From: Abditibacteriota bacterium
Lineage (GTDB): Bacteria > Armatimonadota > UBA5829
DNA: 7,325 nt
Direction: 5' to 3'
Assembly: GCA_017958015.1 (NCBI GenBank)
Contig: JAGDDM010000040.1
Coordinates: 1-7,325, forward strand
Shown here: positions 5,338 to 7,325 of the stretch, piece after piece
How positions within the stretch are numbered: position 1 is the stretch's first letter
Layout: each line of letters begins with the position of its first letter
Translations under genes and position numbers: made by a program
The notes under the pieces: model-generated
Told to the model about the DNA's origin: nothing
Databases searched by the model: none
Seen by the model: the letters and a program-made list of their open reading frames with translations, nothing else

Positions 5338-6009
5338 TCAGCACACCCCGCTCGGCTCGTTCGAGTCCGGGAAAATCATCCGAATAAAAGGACTTGTCGT
5401 ATCGAAAAGGAGAGCCGCCCGCAAACAGTCGTCTCTGCCGCTTACAATCTCGTGGTTCCAGCCGAAGTCTGCGGCAATCCGCTCCGATTCGGCTTTGCCT
5501 TCCCGGTCCTCCGCCGCGCCCATATCGATATAGACGCACTTTTTGTAGTTGGATTTCCAGCTGTCGCCGAAGCGGAGAATCACTTCCGCGTTGTCGGCTC
5601 CGTATTTCTCCGCCAGCTTCGGATAGTCCGGGTGGTTTTCGTAGCCCGCCTTTTCGTAGTTCGTTTTGAACACCTCCGAGGCGTTTTCCAGATACCCGGC
5701 GCTGTGGCAGTAGACATCCGTGGCGCAATCCGCCCAAAGAGCGTGGACGCAGTCCGGAACGGCCATCACCGCCACCGGAACTTTCGGGGTGGTTATATCC
5801 GCCGTGCCGCCGCCGCAATGGCCGAAAAGGAGGACTATGCCGTCAAAGGATTGACTTTCGTTTACGAGGTTTTGCAGAACCCCGTTCATCTTTTTCGGGT
5901 CGGCGTGGAGCCCCATGGGAACAAAGGTCACGTCGCAGCTTACGCGGCTGTTCCGGAGACTTTCCGTGTAGGGCCTGAAAACCTTGCAGGAAATGACTTT
6001 GAGTTTCAT
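5338..6009 (-). CDS. DUF1638-family protein
   Basis: A 223-residue soluble protein that fits DUF1638: an N-terminal strand with C8 (KLKVISCKVF), an LHADPKKM motif (34-41) with H35, DGIVLLFGHCGGGTAD (56-71) with C65, then VPDCVHALWAD (84-94) with D86/C87, and an aromatic stretch TDVYCHSAGYLEN (97-109). It has nine cysteines in total (8, 25, 65, 87, 95, 101, 158, 195, 223) and no signal peptide. DUF1638 has no established function that I can state; conserved Cys/His suggest metal or cofactor binding, which is inference. The start at ATG 6009 gives the expected family N-terminus, yet there is no Shine-Dalgarno and the -10 box ends only 8 nt upstream, so the message is probably leaderless. The stop lies 10 nt before the PqaA-like gene, so the two are co-transcribed. 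Confidence 0.82.
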   Translation of the reverse strand: MKLKVISCKVFRPYTESLRNSRVSCDVTFVPMGLHADPKKMNGVLQNLVNESQSFDGIVLLFGHCGGGTADITTPKVPVAVMAVPDCVHALWADCATDVYCHSAGYLENASEVFKTNYEKAGYENHPDYPKLAEKYGADNAEVILRFGDSWKSNYKKCVYIDMGAAEDREGKAESERIAADFGWNHEIVSGRDDCLRAALLFDTTSPFIRMIFPDSNEPSGVC

Positions 6010-6017
6010 TGTATAGT

Positions 6018-6046
6018 ATTATAGCATAAACAAATTGTTCATTCAA
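6018..6046 (-). promoter_or_regulatory. Extended -10 promoter of the DUF1638/PqaA-like/AlbA_2 operon
   Basis: On the minus strand TTGAAT (6046-6041) is followed after 17 bp by TGC-TATAAT (6026-6018), an extended -10 element. The expected transcription start (6-8 nt past the -10) falls at about 6012-6010, at or just before the ATG at 6009. An 11-bp palindrome AACAAATTGTT (6029-6039) fills the spacer and could be an operator. Confidence 0.8.
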
Positions 6047-6068
6047 CGAAGGTCGGAACGCGCGTACT

Positions 6069-6094
6069 GCGGTGTTCGCCGAAGCAAACACCGC
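6069..6094 (-). terminator. cUUCGg-capped hairpin downstream of the VirD4-like gene
   Basis: Transcribed on the minus strand, GCGGTGTTTGC (6094-6084) and GCGAACACCGC (6079-6069) pair over 11 positions with one G-U wobble around a TTCG loop closed by C-G, the very stable cUUCGg tetraloop. It starts 14 nt after the gene's TAA. No U-tract follows (AGTACGCG comes next), so it may act as an mRNA 3' stabiliser or as a terminator needing Rho rather than a standard intrinsic terminator. Confidence 0.55.
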
Positions 6095-6108
6095 CGGTAG
6101 ACGACCGA

Positions 6109-7287
6109 TTACGCCGCGAAGAGCAGGTCGCACCGCTCCGTGACGAAGGGTTCGGAGCCCCGTCTGAAGATGATTTCCTGATCGAGGGGCATATAGAGAA
6201 CTTTGGGGAGCGTTACGTCCATTCTCAGGGCGATGCCGCGGCAGGTATCCGTGTCGGTTCCGCCCATGTACACGTAGGTGTCGCAGTTGTTCATGACGGT
6301 GGCTGCATCGCAGTCGCCGTACATACCCCGGAGCTGGGTCTCGGACTGGATGATGAGCATGGCGGAGATTCCCATGGCCCGGAAGACGCTTATCTTCCCG
6401 GCGAAGTCCGGGATCTTGTTGCCCACGGCGAAGTCGTCGAAGATGAGCCGCACGGGAGTGGGGATTCTGCCCTCCGGTCTCGATTCGCCGTACTCCACGA
6501 GAACCTTCAGCATCTGGCCGTAGAACAGGTCAGCCAAAGCGTGCTGAACCTTGCTGGCGGCGGAGACGTAGACGAAGAGGACTGTCTTTTTGTCGGTGAC
6601 GCTCCGGAAATCGAAGTTGCCGCCCCGGGCGATCATCTTTTTGGCTTCCTCCGTGAAGAATCTGCCCATGGCCGCGGAAAGGACGGAATAGACGCTGCCG
6701 TAGGTCTTATCGGGCATATCTTTGAAGGCGGACCACTTGGCCGTCGCGTAACAGCCCTCGGGGTGCTTCACGGCGATGTCGTTGAAAATCTCGTTGTTGG
6801 CGTCTTTTTGCGAGCCCAACACTTCGTGGAGCTTCAGCACATCCGCGAAGGTGGGATTTTCCTCTCTCATCATAACCGCGGCTATCTCGGCGCAGAGCAT
6901 GTCCTTGCCGGAGGTTTCCCAGAAGGGATCCCGGGAACAGAAGTCACCGAGAGCGATGGCGCAGGCCAATTCGGCGATGTCGCTGTAGGAGCTCACGTGG
7001 AGCATGGGGTCGTAGGCGGCTTCCGACGTTTCGGGGCTTGTGAAGTCCAGAACCTTCACGTCGTAGCCGGAGTCCCGGAAGACGGGGGTGTACTTGTCGA
7101 TAAGCCGCCGCTTGGTGACGGTAACAACCAGAGATGAATCGAATGTGGCCAGAAGGCAGGGTTCCACAACGGACATTGTCTTGCCGCAGCCGGTGCCGCC
7201 GCAAATGATGATGTTGTTGTTGAGGCCGGTGACTTCGCTGTCGGCGGTATAAAGGGCCCCTTTTCCGAGGATGAAAGCGTCTTTCAT
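6109..7287 (-). CDS. Short VirD4/TraG-like coupling-protein ATPase
   Basis: A 392-residue P-loop ATPase of the VirD4/TraG class, which in conjugation and type IV secretion delivers DNA or protein substrates to the channel. ILGKGALYT (6-14) and GLNNNIIICGGTGCGKT (21-37, Walker A with K36) match the start of the Firmicute TraG motor domain. DPFWETSGKDML (120-131), VRLIFDDFAVGNKIPDF (279-295, Walker B), IIQSETQLRGMYGD (312-325) and NNCDTYVYMGGTDTDT (333-348) follow in family order, with a FRRGSEPF tail (374-381). Odd points: the DPKGE motif is replaced by VTKRR (57-61), and the Walker B glutamate is aspartate (D285). The usual N-terminal membrane segments are absent from the visible part. AAAGGAAAG, 7 nt before ATG 7287, supports this start, but the frame has no stop up to 7325, so a longer protein beginning outside the window is possible. 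No relaxase or other transfer gene is visible. Confidence 0.85.
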   Translation of the reverse strand: MKDAFILGKGALYTADSEVTGLNNNIIICGGTGCGKTMSVVEPCLLATFDSSLVVTVTKRRLIDKYTPVFRDSGYDVKVLDFTSPETSEAAYDPMLHVSSYSDIAELACAIALGDFCSRDPFWETSGKDMLCAEIAAVMMREENPTFADVLKLHEVLGSQKDANNEIFNDIAVKHPEGCYATAKWSAFKDMPDKTYGSVYSVLSAAMGRFFTEEAKKMIARGGNFDFRSVTDKKTVLFVYVSAASKVQHALADLFYGQMLKVLVEYGESRPEGRIPTPVRLIFDDFAVGNKIPDFAGKISVFRAMGISAMLIIQSETQLRGMYGDCDAATVMNNCDTYVYMGGTDTDTCRGIALRMDVTLPKVLYMPLDQEIIFRRGSEPFVTERCDLLFAA

Positions 7288-7294
7288 GTATTTT

Positions 7295-7303
7295 CTTTCC
7301 TTT
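7295..7303 (-). promoter_or_regulatory. Ribosome binding site for the VirD4-like gene
   Basis: AAAGGAAAG on the minus strand ends 7 nt before ATG 7287. It is the main reason to start the ATPase there rather than outside the window. The remaining bases to 7325 are A-rich with no promoter visible, so this gene may be downstream in an operon whose earlier genes lie beyond the edge. Confidence 0.55.
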
Positions 7304-7325
7304 CTTATTGTCTTCTTTGGGCAAA

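Noticed and set aside
4212..5387. 391-codon plus-strand open frame
   Set aside because: It lies antisense to the PqaA-like gene, which has clear family motifs; the translation has no recognisable domain and looks like codon-bias shadow.
5290..6024. 244-codon plus-strand open frame
   Set aside because: It is antisense to the DUF1638 gene, and its end falls in the mapped minus-strand promoter area; no domain is visible.
6541..7137. 198-codon plus-strand open frame
   Set aside because: It is antisense to the VirD4-like ATPase, whose Walker motifs are convincing on the minus strand.
6109..7287. Evidence for an integrative conjugative element in the window
   Set aside because: Only one transfer-type ATPase is seen; no relaxase, integrase, att site or other type IV secretion gene is visible, so the element is not claimed.

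Overview
The window looks like chromosomal DNA from a moderately GC-rich bacterium, probably an anaerobe. All seven complete or near-complete genes, and an eighth cut by the left edge, lie on the minus strand. Three upstream regions carry a perfect TATAAT -10 box exactly 17 bp from a recognisable -35 box, and most genes have a purine-rich Shine-Dalgarno site. This fits ordinary sigma-70 signals and argues against Bacteroidota, whose promoters differ. The mix of an Ogg1-type glycosylase, a DUF1638 protein, a PqaA-like hydrolase and a Firmicute-style VirD4/TraG ATPase suggests a gut or sediment anaerobe (Clostridia, Synergistota or a similar phylum). I cannot resolve the phylum from the sequence.

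Read in the direction of transcription (right to left), the layout is as follows. (1) 7287-6109 encodes a short VirD4/TraG-like ATPase with no visible membrane domain and several altered motifs. Its reading frame is still open at the window edge. A hairpin with a cUUCGg tetraloop follows it. (2) 6046-2650 is an apparent three-gene operon. A strong extended -10 promoter sits so close to the first ATG that the mRNA should be leaderless. The genes encode a DUF1638 protein, a membrane-anchored or exported PqaA-like alpha/beta hydrolase, and an AlbA_2/HATPase_c_4/winged-helix regulator-like protein. The operon ends in a 16-bp perfect inverted repeat built from a 12-bp unit (TGATACTTTAAA). A related 12-bp unit also forms the inter-domain linker inside the last gene. 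(3) 2485-2225 encodes a DUF167/YggU protein. (4) 2228-502 is a two-gene unit: a secreted ankyrin-repeat/DUF3887 protein, overlapping by 4 nt an Ogg1-family 8-oxoguanine glycosylase. (5) 507-1 encodes the N-terminal part of a leucine-rich-repeat lipoprotein driven by its own promoter.

The genes do not form one obvious pathway. The best candidate for something undescribed is the DUF1638/PqaA-like/AlbA_2 operon with its repeats: the same short DNA word is used as a protein linker and as an extragenic palindrome at the gene's stop codon. Next are the reduced VirD4-like ATPase and the coupling of a secreted ankyrin protein to a DNA repair enzyme. No tRNA, rRNA, CRISPR array, insertion sequence or prophage gene was seen. 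The longest stretch without a gene is about 165 bp (2486-2649).
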